Of a stretch of 64,000 nucleotides of DNA, positions 38,434 through 47,196 are shown piece by piece; within the stretch, counting starts at the first letter, position 1; each line of letters starts with the position of its first letter. Position numbers and translations under genes: made by a program. Source of the DNA: JADJPO01 sp963825645 (GTDB lineage Bacteria; Actinomycetota; Actinomycetes; Actinomycetales; Kineosporiaceae); the NCBI GenBank assembly GCA_963825645.1, contig CAWGTT010000010.1, forward strand, positions 1 through 64,000, read 5' to 3'. The notes beneath the pieces are model-generated. The model was not told the origin of the DNA, did not search any database, and worked only from the letters and a program-made list of their open reading frames with translations.

Positions 38434-40362
38434 GTGACGGATGACGACAAACGAGTACGTGCTCTCCAGGCCGCACTGGCGTCGGCCCGGGCAGAACACC
38501 GGGCGACCTTGAGCGAGATCGACCGCCTCGCTGCCGACGTCAGACGGATGTCCTCCGTCCTGCCGTCCGTGCAGAGCGGTCTGGAGTCCCTGACGGAGGA
38601 CATGGACTCCGTGAAGGCGCAGCTGACGGCCTTCATCGACGAGGACCGCCTGGCGCGCAACATGCAGTTCGCGCAAACGGCCCTCATCGACGTGCGGGAG
38701 GAGCGCGATCGCCAGTTCGGTCACTACGCCGATGTCCGGCGGGGAACCATCGGCATGCTGCAGGCGCTGGATATCGGGATCGTCACCGAGTCCGCCCTGC
38801 GTCAGGCCGCCGAGCGACTCATGCTCCGCACGCCGGGCTACTGGCTCGCTCCTGCGCAGGTCGCTCTCGCGGCATGGATACGCGACGACGAGGCATGTGC
38901 TCGACGCGCTCTGCTGGAAGCCGTGTCGCGGGACGCTGACAAGACATCGCTCACCTTCGGCCTGGCCCTGGCCCGTCACGACCGCTTCGACGCGGCCTCC
39001 CAATGGATGCGCGAGTACATCGACCGCCAGGACCCGCTGAGGCTGTCCAGGGAGTTCACCGTCGTGCTCGATGCAGCGGCCCAGGGCGCACTCGGCAGCG
39101 AGACGCTTGACCTGATCAAGGAACGCTGTACCGCCTGGTTCGCACGGCTCCGCACCGCCGAGGACATCACGCAGGTCCAGACCCAACGGTGGCTCAGACG
39201 CATGAACAGGAACCGCCGCCGGCTGAGGGATACCTTCACCGTCCTGCCGCGGATCTCTCCCGAGCTGGAGGAGTTCTCCGAGTGGCTTGAGTCGACAACG
39301 GTCCATGAGCAGACGCAGCTGTGGCTCGAGGAACAACTGGCGGAAACGGTCGAGCTGGCGGTGGACCGCCGACAGCGCGTCGACGGCGTCCTGCGCAGCC
39401 TGATCACTTCTTATGACGACGAGGAGGGCTCACTGCGTCAGCAGGAGATGAAGTGGGCCGCCGTGGTCACGCACGGGGGTGATCACGCGGAGGCAGAACG
39501 GGCGCGGGCGAGCAGTTCCCCCACCGATGACTCCCGCACCAATTTCCTCGCGCTCATCACCACGATCGGAATAAGTCCCGAGAGCACGGATGCCTCGGTG
39601 CCGACACGACAGTTGGCGATACGACTGGCGACCGAATGGATAAAGGCAGCCGCGCACCTCCTGTCCCTGAGGAGCCGTGACCGAGAACCCTCCGCGATCC
39701 GGGTCGAGATCGAGGGATGGGCCGGCGAGCTGCCCCTGGACGGCGACCACAAGCCAGCGGCACACTCCCTCAGACGCCTCATCGAGCAGGACATCGACCG
39801 CGAGCTCAAGGCCACGACTGTTCGGAAGCCCGCCACCGCATTCACGGGGGCCGCCACGACCTTCGTAGTCAGCCTCGTGGCATTGGGCTCGCGGTGGCTC
39901 CCCACCGATCCGGCCCTGGTTGTGACGTTTCTCGCGATCGTCCTGGTCATGGGCACCGGCCTGTGGCTCTACCGGGCAATGCTGGGGCTGCCGGCGCGGC
40001 GCGCAGAGGTGCAGGCCCGCGGCAAGGCACGCATGACGAGGGCCCTGGCCGACCTCGAGGCGGCGGCCGGCGAGGCCCGGGAGGCCCGGGCCCTGGGGAA
40101 GAGCCTGTTGGCGAAGGAGAGGTCGCTCAAGGCCTTCCTCGACGAGCAGTCAGCCGCCGCTGGTCAGCCGTTCGCTCCGGTCGCCGCTCACGACAGTCCT
40201 CCGCCAAGCTCACGCGACACCTCAGATGACCGGCCGGCGCCGGACGACAGGCCGAGCCCCACGGAGGGCCAACCCATCGGCGACGAGACGATCGCCTTCA
40301 CCCTTCCCAGATGGAATCTGCTTCCACCGACCCTCCGAAACGATCGGGAGAGCGACGCGTAG
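38434..40362 (+). CDS. Large coiled-coil membrane protein of unknown function
   Basis: 642 residues, GTG start. Residues 1-90 are a predicted coiled coil (RVRALQAALASARAEH, LTEDMDSVKAQL). The middle 350 residues are helical and include RTPGYWLAPAQVALAAWIRDDE and ARHDRFDAASQWMREYIDRQDP, which look like helical repeats. Two membrane helices (TFVVSLVALGSRWL, ALVVTFLAIVLVMGTGLWLY) lie at about 475-525, followed by another coiled coil and a disordered Pro/Ser/Asp-rich tail. I know similar actinobacterial hypothetical proteins but no function. Membrane-tethered with large cytoplasmic parts. Intact; first plus-strand gene of the accessory cluster. Confidence 0.7.
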   Translation: MTDDDKRVRALQAALASARAEHRATLSEIDRLAADVRRMSSVLPSVQSGLESLTEDMDSVKAQLTAFIDEDRLARNMQFAQTALIDVREERDRQFGHYADVRRGTIGMLQALDIGIVTESALRQAAERLMLRTPGYWLAPAQVALAAWIRDDEACARRALLEAVSRDADKTSLTFGLALARHDRFDAASQWMREYIDRQDPLRLSREFTVVLDAAAQGALGSETLDLIKERCTAWFARLRTAEDITQVQTQRWLRRMNRNRRRLRDTFTVLPRISPELEEFSEWLESTTVHEQTQLWLEEQLAETVELAVDRRQRVDGVLRSLITSYDDEEGSLRQQEMKWAAVVTHGGDHAEAERARASSSPTDDSRTNFLALITTIGISPESTDASVPTRQLAIRLATEWIKAAAHLLSLRSRDREPSAIRVEIEGWAGELPLDGDHKPAAHSLRRLIEQDIDRELKATTVRKPATAFTGAATTFVVSLVALGSRWLPTDPALVVTFLAIVLVMGTGLWLYRAMLGLPARRAEVQARGKARMTRALADLEAAAGEAREARALGKSLLAKERSLKAFLDEQSAAAGQPFAPVAAHDSPPPSSRDTSDDRPAPDDRPSPTEGQPIGDETIAFTLPRWNLLPPTLRNDRESDA

Positions 40363-40537
40363 GTGACCGCCGCGGGACCCGGAGCAAGCTGTCCGTGGCC
40401 ATGACTAGGTCGGCGGGGTCCAGCGATCGTCGACCACCAGGGCCGACGGCGGCTCTCCCGAAACCTGAGACCCAACTGAAGATCATCATCCGCAACGGCG
40501 CGAGTCGCCTTCAGCTGCGCGACAGCGTGATCTCCAG

Positions 40538-41614
40538 TCATGACGGCAGAGCTGTGGCAAGGGCCATCAACAGCCTCGTGCGGGTCTCCTGATCGGAGAG
40601 CACCGACAGGTCCAGGTCAGCACGCTTGCGGTACCCGGCTGCGCGGTAGGCACTCTCGTCGACACCCGAACCCGGGACCCTGCACAGGGCCTGCGTCAGC
40701 GCCACCACATCGCCGTCGACGTCCTTCACTTGGTACACGCGGACCTGGAACATGCAGCGCGGCGTGCTGAAGATGCTCACGGGCCAGACCTTCGTTGTCT
40801 CTCCGCGCCAACCCAGGATGAGCGACGGGGTGCTGGCGGTACCGTTCTCGACGACGAACCCCGTCTCCCGGGCATCCGCCAAGACCTGGCGCGCGACGTC
40901 GACCAGGGCCGGTTGGCTCTCGCTCATCCACTGCAGGTAGGCGTCTTCGGACCACGACGGCTGGGCCCCGCCACTGATGCTGGTCTTGGCCTGTGCCAGC
41001 TCGGCGCCGAACACGCGCGGCAGAAGGATCTCCACGTCACGGTCCGCTACGCGCGCAACCTCGAAGGCCAGGACCTGAACGTCGCCAACCGTGATCTCGT
41101 TCAGGTATTCGACCATGCGCTGCAGATCCGCGTTGATCCCGTCCACTGCCAAGACCACCATGAACCGGCCTGCCAACAGCCGGCGCTGCAACTCCGCCCT
41201 AGCTTGGGGCGCGGCATCGCCGAACGTCGCGAACGGCGACTCACCGGTCCGGTCACTCCACAGGCGCTCGAACTCCTCCACTGGCATCCGCCACAACCGG
41301 GAGGCATAGTCCAGAACCTGACCCATCACCTCCCGACGTACCTGCGGATTCGACGCCAGCTTGCACTCGACCACCACCAGCGACCCGTCAGCGCCGAGAA
41401 TGAGTACATCAGCGGGCCCGACACCGGACTGGAACTCCCGACACGCCACCGCTGGCGAACTCACGCCGGGGACCAGATTCGGATGCTGGAAGAGGATCTC
41501 CTGCAGTTGACTCTCTCCGGCGTAGCCAGTCACCTCGGGCACGCTGAATGACGCAGCCTGCTCGTGACGGATCAACAACGCCGACGATCGACCACCAGCG
41601 CTACCACCATCCAT
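40538..41614 (-). CDS. PD-(D/E)XK nuclease-like protein
   Basis: After a short N-terminal part comes SQLQEILFQHPNLVPG, REFQSGVGPADVLILGADGSLVVVECKL, then VRREVMGQVLDYASRLWRM. The glutamate in the first helix, the D of PADVLI and E-x-K of ECKL are the metal site of the PD-(D/E)XK fold, with the D-Y after it as in DUF91/NucS-related nucleases. I chose the ATG at 41614, about 33 residues ahead of the first motif; the frame stays open to 42067 with a Pro/Ala-rich stretch. The C-terminal 200 residues have no match I recognise. Convergent with the coiled-coil gene. Confidence 0.65.
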   Translation of the reverse strand: MDGGSAGGRSSALLIRHEQAASFSVPEVTGYAGESQLQEILFQHPNLVPGVSSPAVACREFQSGVGPADVLILGADGSLVVVECKLASNPQVRREVMGQVLDYASRLWRMPVEEFERLWSDRTGESPFATFGDAAPQARAELQRRLLAGRFMVVLAVDGINADLQRMVEYLNEITVGDVQVLAFEVARVADRDVEILLPRVFGAELAQAKTSISGGAQPSWSEDAYLQWMSESQPALVDVARQVLADARETGFVVENGTASTPSLILGWRGETTKVWPVSIFSTPRCMFQVRVYQVKDVDGDVVALTQALCRVPGSGVDESAYRAAGYRKRADLDLSVLSDQETRTRLLMALATALPS

Positions 41615-42481
41615 GACGCTGAACCGTATCGGACGAAACCCAGTCACTGTCAGCAAGTGCCGCGGCACTCTGCGCCTGGACGGAGCCCCGTCAGGTAAGT
41701 CGGCCAACACGGCTGTGGGGTTGGGCGCAGACCTCGCCTCGGAGGCAGCCAAGGACTGAATGTGGGGTTGCCCGGCGACGTCGGCACTGGTGTCGACGTC
41801 TCGATCGAATCCGTAAACGTCTTCCCCCGTGACAGCCGCGGATGCGCCGACATCGGCGGTTGGCGAGGGGCCGGCCGAGGACGACGTTGCCACAGGTGCG
41901 GGAACAGCCGGGTGCATGGCCGCCGGTGTCGCCGCGGCCAATGCCGGCGGCACCACGGCCGGTGGCGCCTGGCCGAAGCTCACCATCCCAAGAAGGACCC
42001 GGTGCGGAACAGCGCGGCTCTCGTTGCCGGGTGGCGGCCAGACATGAAACGTCCCCTCCGTAAGCACCTGTCCCGCAAGGACAAGCGTCCGATCAACAGC
42101 ACGACAGTCCCCGAGTCGGCTGACTTAGGACAGGAAGCAAGACAAGGGATCTCGCCCACCGCTCCACTGCCCGGTACGACCCGAACATGGAGGTGACGAT
42201 CGGTGAGAACCGCCGTCAGGGGTTGCCCTAGACCGACACGCCACCGGTGAGATCATTCGTTCGCCCTCCGCTCGTCGACCTCCCCGGTGGGATGCGATCG
42301 CGAACGAGCTGTCTGCTACGAACCGCGTTGCGGCGCGGGAGAACCCGTCGAGTTGTCGGCGATGACAGAGCGATCTCATCGGCACGGCAACCCACGGCAA
42401 CGCCTTCGTTCCGATGAATCAGATCGGCATGTCGGACCGGTGCGGGATAGTGGATGCCCAATGCCGAGGTGATGAAAGGGG
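41615..42481. other. Gap with open minus-strand extension
   Basis: The nuclease frame remains open to 42067 (Ala/Pro-rich, possibly a longer N-terminus). From 42,068 to 42,481 I see no gene; this stretch should hold the promoters of the divergent nuclease gene and the DUF6884-like gene. Confidence 0.35.
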
Positions 42482-43214
42482 GTGCGGGGATCGGTGGAAC
42501 CCACGTGGCGGCTGGTGCTTGCCGCGGCCCAGGCCTTGGGCGCCGCGGGGGCCTCGTTCACCCGGGAGGCCCTGATCCGCCAGGTGCAGCGGGCCGATCC
42601 CGGCCGGGACCCGGGTTCGATCGGCCCAGTCATCCAGGGCATGACCGTGAACGCGACGGGCGGCCCATCGAGCGAGTGCGGCACCCCGCTGCGCCGTCTC
42701 GGCCGCGGCCTGTACTGCCTCGAGGACTCCGCCGCCCTCGACGACGACCCGACCCCAACCACTACCCGAGAGCACGAGACCCGCCGCGGACCATCACCGC
42801 GGCGCGGGCCCAGATCTCAGGGCAGCGATCCGCGGGAGGGCACGGCCGACGTCGTCCTGGTCGGGTGTGTCAAGACCAAGCTGGCCCACCCGGCCCGGGC
42901 CGCTGATCTCTACGCGTCGCCACTGTTCCGGGGACGCCGCAACTACGCGGAAGGCTCCGGCAGGCCCTGGTTCATCCTCAGCAGCCGGTGGGGACTGCTG
43001 ACCCCGGAGGAAGTCGTCGAGCCCTACGACCACTACCTGGGTGACCAGTCAGCCGGATACCGGCAGGCCTGGGGAGCCTTCGTGGCCGAGCAGCTCCCTT
43101 GCAGCTGTCGGATCGTTGACGGACCTGACGGTGGAACTCCACGCCGGTGCCCACTACCGGGCCGCGCTGGACGGGCGTGGGCGCGACCATCGCCTGGTAC
43201 GCGGCCGCGGCTGA
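42482..43214 (+). CDS. DUF7669/DUF6884-like two-domain protein, frameshifted near the end
   Basis: N-terminal part WRLVLAAAQALGAAGASFTREALIRQVQ ... GPVIQGMTVNATGG ... LRRLGRGLYCLEDS resembles the winged-helix DUF7669. The second domain, VVLVGCVKTKLAHPARAADLYASPLFRGRRNYAE and WFILSSRWGLLTPEEVVEPYDHYL, is like DUF6884, related to YaaA and to domains in DNA or tRNA base-modification systems. A one-base frame change near 43,098 restores a natural end (SLTDLTVELHAGAHYRAAL, stop at 43,214). GTG start at 42482 or 42494. Domain names are from memory and should be checked. It lies 16 bases before the GIY-YIG gene. Confidence 0.6.
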
Positions 43215-43230
43215 GCCCACCGACCACCGA

Positions 43231-43875
43231 ATGGACAACGCCGACCTCGGGGCCATCGACAGCACCGCTGATCCGGCCCCACCCCGCACCGGCGCAGGTC
43301 CTCCGCCGACGACGGCCGCAGCCCCCGCCGTCGTGGCGGACCTCGTCGCCCACCTCACCGATCCCGCACGCCGCCTCAGTCCGGCCGCGCTGGTACGGAC
43401 CGACCCGGCGCGGTTGGCCTCCCCGGGCCTGTACGCATGGTGGGTGGACACCGAAGGTGCCACGGATCTGTCCGCCGGCGCCGCCCTGGGCATCGGACCC
43501 GGGCTGGCCTACGCCGGCCTGGCGGGCGCGACCAGATGGCCGAGCGGGCGCCGGTCCACGAACACGTTGTGGTCCCGGCTGACCGGCATGCACCTGGGCA
43601 ACCGGGCCAAATTCTCCACCTTCCGCCGCACACTCGCCGCACTCCTGCGTGAACCCCTGGCCCTGACCAGCGAGGACGACCCCCGCCTGTCCGACTGGAT
43701 CGCCCGACACCTTGCCGTCTCCCCCATCGTCGTCCAGGACGCCGATGCCCTCGGCCGCCTCGAGACCGCCGTCCTGCACCAGCTCGACCCACCCCTGAAC
43801 CTGCGCGGCATGCCACCCACCCCCCTACGCACCCGGATCAGCACGCTCCGCACGACCCATGCCCCTGAGCAGTGA
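43231..43875 (+). CDS. GIY-YIG nuclease-like protein
   Basis: 214 residues. ASPGLYAWWVDTEG (GLY, residues 67-69) and GLAYAGLAGATRWPSGR (YAG, 94-96), the following TLWSRLTGMHLG, the glutamate in GRLETAVLHQLDPPLNL and its final asparagine are those of a GIY-YIG endonuclease. I chose the ATG at 43231 after the stop of the DUF6884-like gene, with which it is probably co-transcribed. This combination occurs in accessory regions of actinobacteria, as far as I recall, without known function. Confidence 0.65.
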   Translation: MDNADLGAIDSTADPAPPRTGAGPPPTTAAAPAVVADLVAHLTDPARRLSPAALVRTDPARLASPGLYAWWVDTEGATDLSAGAALGIGPGLAYAGLAGATRWPSGRRSTNTLWSRLTGMHLGNRAKFSTFRRTLAALLREPLALTSEDDPRLSDWIARHLAVSPIVVQDADALGRLETAVLHQLDPPLNLRGMPPTPLRTRISTLRTTHAPEQ

Positions 43876-44078
43876 TCACCCGGCCAGAAGCCCTGACCAC
43901 CGGCGTCAGCGACCAGAGGGCCGTGCTCACCACCCGCTCACGTCAGGTTGTCAACTCGTTGAGGATGCCGACGGCGGGTCGGGTGTGTGGCCGGGTTGGT
44001 CTTCTTCGTCGGCACCGTCACCGTGTCGATGTCCGGCCAAGCAGTGGTGATACTTCCGGTGGAACCACTCGCCGATAG

Positions 44079-45029
44079 TCACCCGCGGACCTCTGCGAGG
44101 AACCCGGCCAGGTGCTCGAAGTAGCGGCGCGAGGCGAGCACGAGCATGGCCGCGCCCGCCTCGGTGAAGTACGCCTCACGATCACTGTCGTGCTCGCTCC
44201 TCGGGTGCAGACCGTAGTTGCGGACATCGCGCAGCTGGTACGCCGTCGCCTTCGTCTCCGTCACCCGGCCCTTCAAGGGGTGGCCGAGCACGACCCGCAG
44301 CCGGTCCGAGACCGCCTCGATGGCCTTGCCCAGGGCGCCACGTTCGGCCTCCTCCAGGGATCCCCGCATCCTGGTGTCACCCTCCGCCAACGCTGCCGTC
44401 AGCGTGTACCAGGCCGCCTCGCTGGCGGTGGCGATCAGGTTGCCGGCCGCCAGGTACAAGCCACGTCGCCAGCAGACGTGGGCCTCCCGCAGGCACCGCA
44501 ACCCGCGCTCGCCGAGGACGTCGGCCAGGCCCTCGGTGAAGTCCTCCGCAGTCAACACCTCGCGCGGGTGCGCTGGGTCCGGATCGGCCAGGCGCCATCG
44601 GTTGTTTCCGACGTTGAACACCGGCGCCACATCCTCGTACTCCACCGATCCACCGTTGCCCTGCCACCGCACCTCGACGTGCGCCCGGGGGACGCCGTAG
44701 TGGCCACCCACCACAGGGATGATCACTCCCTGGGACCACCACTGCGCCAACGCTTCTTTGGCGGCCTGCGCCGTCCGCACCAGCAGGAACCCGTTCTGCT
44801 GCGGATCAGGCACCGCGAACGCACCGGCGGGCCGGTCGAGCTCGACCTCGACAGGCTCCGGGGTGACACCCCGCCGCAACCTCACCGCGTCCCGGATCTC
44901 GAACTCATGCACCGAGGCCTGCGCGCCGAGCAGCTCCAGCGCCACCGACCGGGCCTCCGCGACGTCCCCGGGCGTCGGCCGGACTCCCTCAACGATGGCC
45001 GCGTCGACATCGGGCGTGAACCTGCTCAT
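44079..45029 (-). CDS. Protein with C-terminal HEPN-like RNase domain
   Basis: 316 residues from ATG 45029 (MSRFTPDVDAAIVEG). The first 170 residues are a mixed domain (QNGFLLVRTAQAAKEALAQWW, HVEVRWQGNGGSVEYEDVAPVF) with no match I know. The C-terminal part is helical: EAHVCWRRGLYLAAGNLIATASEAAWYTLT, then TAYQLRDVRNYGLHPRSEHDSDREAYFTEAGAAMLV. R-N-Y-G-L-H fits the HEPN RNase motif R-x4-H. Similar two-part proteins act as toxins or abortive-infection factors. Intact; convergent with the GIY-YIG gene. Confidence 0.55.
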   Translation of the reverse strand: MSRFTPDVDAAIVEGVRPTPGDVAEARSVALELLGAQASVHEFEIRDAVRLRRGVTPEPVEVELDRPAGAFAVPDPQQNGFLLVRTAQAAKEALAQWWSQGVIIPVVGGHYGVPRAHVEVRWQGNGGSVEYEDVAPVFNVGNNRWRLADPDPAHPREVLTAEDFTEGLADVLGERGLRCLREAHVCWRRGLYLAAGNLIATASEAAWYTLTAALAEGDTRMRGSLEEAERGALGKAIEAVSDRLRVVLGHPLKGRVTETKATAYQLRDVRNYGLHPRSEHDSDREAYFTEAGAAMLVLASRRYFEHLAGFLAEVRG

Positions 45030-45296
45030 GGGACTCGACCGTAGCCCGCCGGCTCGGGGCCGCCCCGCCGTCCTACCGGCCGAACTACACGGATCGCTCT
45101 GGGTGTCTCGGGGTGGGTCCAGATCAGACCGGGCGGATTCAGGTGGTCGTCGCAACATCTCGTTCTGCCCGGAAGTGGTCGATGAACGGCACAGGTCTCA
45201 CCGACACCGCGCACCGTGACGGGCCCGGCCGGAACAACCCGGCGACCGCTGTCACGGAAGGGCAGCGATTACAGCCGGCAAGGCCCATCACGTGAT

Positions 45297-45375
45297 ACCC
45301 CCAGGGGTATCTGTGATCAACCATGATCGGACCACGAATAGACCACTGGCGGCCGTGGACCACCGTTGACGACTG
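45297..45375 (-). repeat. 80-base dispersed repeat, copy A
   Basis: About 80 bases that recur at 59,671-59,747 with roughly 85% identity by eye. It holds several GGACCAC/AGACCAC units spaced 12-20 bases apart. Both copies start with CCCCAGGGGTAT. It lies on the tRNA-3' side of repeat copy 2. Similar GGACCAC units occur beside copies 3 and 4. Possibly binding sites for a recombinase; inference. Confidence 0.6.
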
Positions 45376-45495
45376 GCGACAGCTGGACACCCCCGAGACG
45401 GGTGATCGACCGGAAGCGGTCGGTGACCATGAGCCCCTGACCTGCACGTTCATGCTCCCGGCGGCACCCCTGGGACAGGATCCCTCGACGGCCCC

Positions 45496-45516
45496 CAGCG
45501 GTCTTGAACACCGCTG
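45496..45516 (+). other. Hairpin mimicking the tRNA-Ser anticodon arm
   Basis: A perfect 7-bp stem (CAGCGGT with ACCGCTG) closes the 7-base loop CTTGAAC. The native tRNA-Ser(UGA) arm has stem GCGGT/ACCGC and loop CTTGAAA. It lies on the plus strand, opposite to the tRNA fragments, 70 bases from copy 2. It may be an inverted piece of an attachment site or a terminator. Confidence 0.5.
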
Positions 45517-45583
45517 ACACCCACCAACAACGACGCAGGCCCAACCCCAAAAAAGGGCCATCGGGCAAAACCGCAGGTCACAC

Positions 45584-45660
45584 GCATGATCACGACGAAG
45601 CGGAGGGCGAGGGATTCGAACCCCCGGGGCAGGATTGGGTACCGCCCAGCGGTTTTCAAG
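45584..45660 (-). repeat. tRNA-Ser 3'-half repeat, copy 2
   Basis: 77 bases. From the anticodon loop to the 3' end the sequence is identical to the tRNA gene at 61,447, plus about 13 bases beyond the 3' end (GCATGATCACGAC). Same strand as the tRNA. It is immediately followed on the right by a spacer related to that beside copy 1 and then by a HEPN-like remnant. Confidence 0.9.
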
Positions 45661-45849
45661 AGTGAACCCCAACATGGCGTTGAACTGCGACGATGCGGGT
45701 TCCGGGGCTGGTGTCTCCGAGCATTCCCCGTGGCCAGTGGTCGTCTGTCGAGGCTGGCCGTTGACCACTGCACCAGTCGCCGGATCGAGGTCACGTCGTC
45801 GCCAAGCGGATGGCCTCTCGATCGTTCCGCCGGCGCAGGCCGCCCGGGA

Positions 45850-46005
45850 AGTCAGGTCAGGCTGCTCTGGAGGATGGGACAGGACGTCGGCGGCGATGCG
45901 CTGGGCGATATCGGCGGCCTCTGCCGCGGCCCGGGGGTCGGTGCGTTCTTGTTTGACGCGGGTGCGTTCGTCCATCCCAATGCAGGTACCAGCGCCGCGG
46001 ATCAC
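45850..46005 (-). pseudogene. HEPN-like gene remnant
   Basis: The frame gives ERTRVKQERTDPRAAAEAADIAQRIAADVL, which resembles the end of the HEPN protein at 35,366 (RRQRNDNMYRHQRADPAAADEAADLAADLV). No N-terminal part or partner gene is present. It faces repeat copy 2 as the intact HEPN gene faces copy 1. Confidence 0.4.
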
Positions 46006-46092
46006 GGTCCTTGGTGGTGACCGGTGGGGACCTTCTACCTGCCGTGATCATGCGCTTGGACGCGAGGATGACGTGACGGCGGTTGCCGGAGG

Positions 46093-46995
46093 ATGGCGGT
46101 GGCTCGGGTGATCGGGCTTCGTGCCATCTGGTCGCGCGAGACGGCGGCACGCAGAGGTGGATTGCGTGGGCGAGCCCGGTCGGTCGTAATTCTCGGTGAC
46201 GACGGGTCCCAGGAGGCGGATGTGGCCTGGTTGTGGGTGAACGAGCACGACTGGCCCGGTTGGCGGATCGAGGTGCTGCGGGTCTTCCACGACGTGGCCG
46301 GTTTCGCTCCGGTGCCGGCAGAGCGTGAGGTGCCGCACCCGTGGCAGCCACCCAGTCCGCGGCGGCTTCTGACGGTCGGGGTGACGGCGAGCTGATGTCG
46401 CTGAGCGCCGAAACCCGAGGGTCGTGCTGGGGCGAACGGCGCGACGCGGGCTTGATGGTGATCGGGCACCGCGGCGCCGGCGTGCTCAAGGCGTTGAGTC
46501 TGGGGAGCACGGCCGATTGGCTCCTGCACCCGGCCGGCCGTTCCGCTGGCGATCATCCGGTCGGCCAGGCCCGCGAGGAGAGTGCTGCTGTGCGTGGACG
46601 GCTCGTCCCATGCGAGGGCTGCCGCGCAGGCGTTGGCGGCCATGCCGTGGATCGTGGGGTGCCGAGTGGTGATTCTGGCCGTCGGGGATGGGCGCACCCA
46701 GCCGGACCTGCCATCGAGGAGGCCTCCTGCGTGGTACGTGAGGCGGGCGCCGATCCGGTTCCCCTGCGACGTGAGGCGTTCCGGCGGTCGGCGGCGTTCG
46801 ACGTGCGCGGGACCATCCTGGAGATGATCAGAAGAGGGGACCCCGACCTGGTCGCGTTGGGGACACGGGGGGATCGGGCTGGGCCGGCGCATCATGCGCG
46901 GGTCGGTGGCCGCCGCGGTCGGGCACCACGCGGCCTGCTCGGTGCTGGTGGCGCGCGACAACAGCGTGATTGGGGACGACGGCGAGGATGAATGA
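46093..46995 (+). CDS. Universal stress protein, two domains, frameshifted
   Basis: First domain: RSVVILGDDGSQEADVAWLWVNEHDWPGW and LMVIGHRGAGVLKALSLGSTADWLLHPA. Second domain: RRVLLCVDGSSHARAAAQALAAMPW, VREAGADPVPL and GLGRRIMRGSVAAAVGHHAACSVLVARD. The V-D-G-S and G-x2-G-x9-G-S pattern fits ATP-binding UspA domains. Pieces are in three frames with changes near 46,400, 46,545 and 46,870; stop at 46995. About 300 residues in all. It is followed by the P-type ATPase gene about 200 bases later on the same strand, a pairing seen in hypoxia or dormancy regulons of actinobacteria. Confidence 0.65.
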
Positions 46996-47196
46996 CGACG
47001 ACCCGCGACGGTGGCGTGCCCTCATGGAGCGTTGGCCAACGGGCTGCCGTGGTGTCCGGCCCGGACGGCGGCGGCACAGCCGTCTCGACCGGGCATGCCC
47101 CGCGGGCACTGCAGTGAGCGCCCGCGGGGGGCCGGCCGGCCACACCGGCGTGGCGGCGTGCCTGGTCAGGGTAACTCCCACGATGGGTCAGCTGCC

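Noticed and set aside
46035..46961. 308-residue minus-strand frame
   Set aside because: It is antisense to the universal stress protein gene, which has clear UspA motifs on the plus strand.
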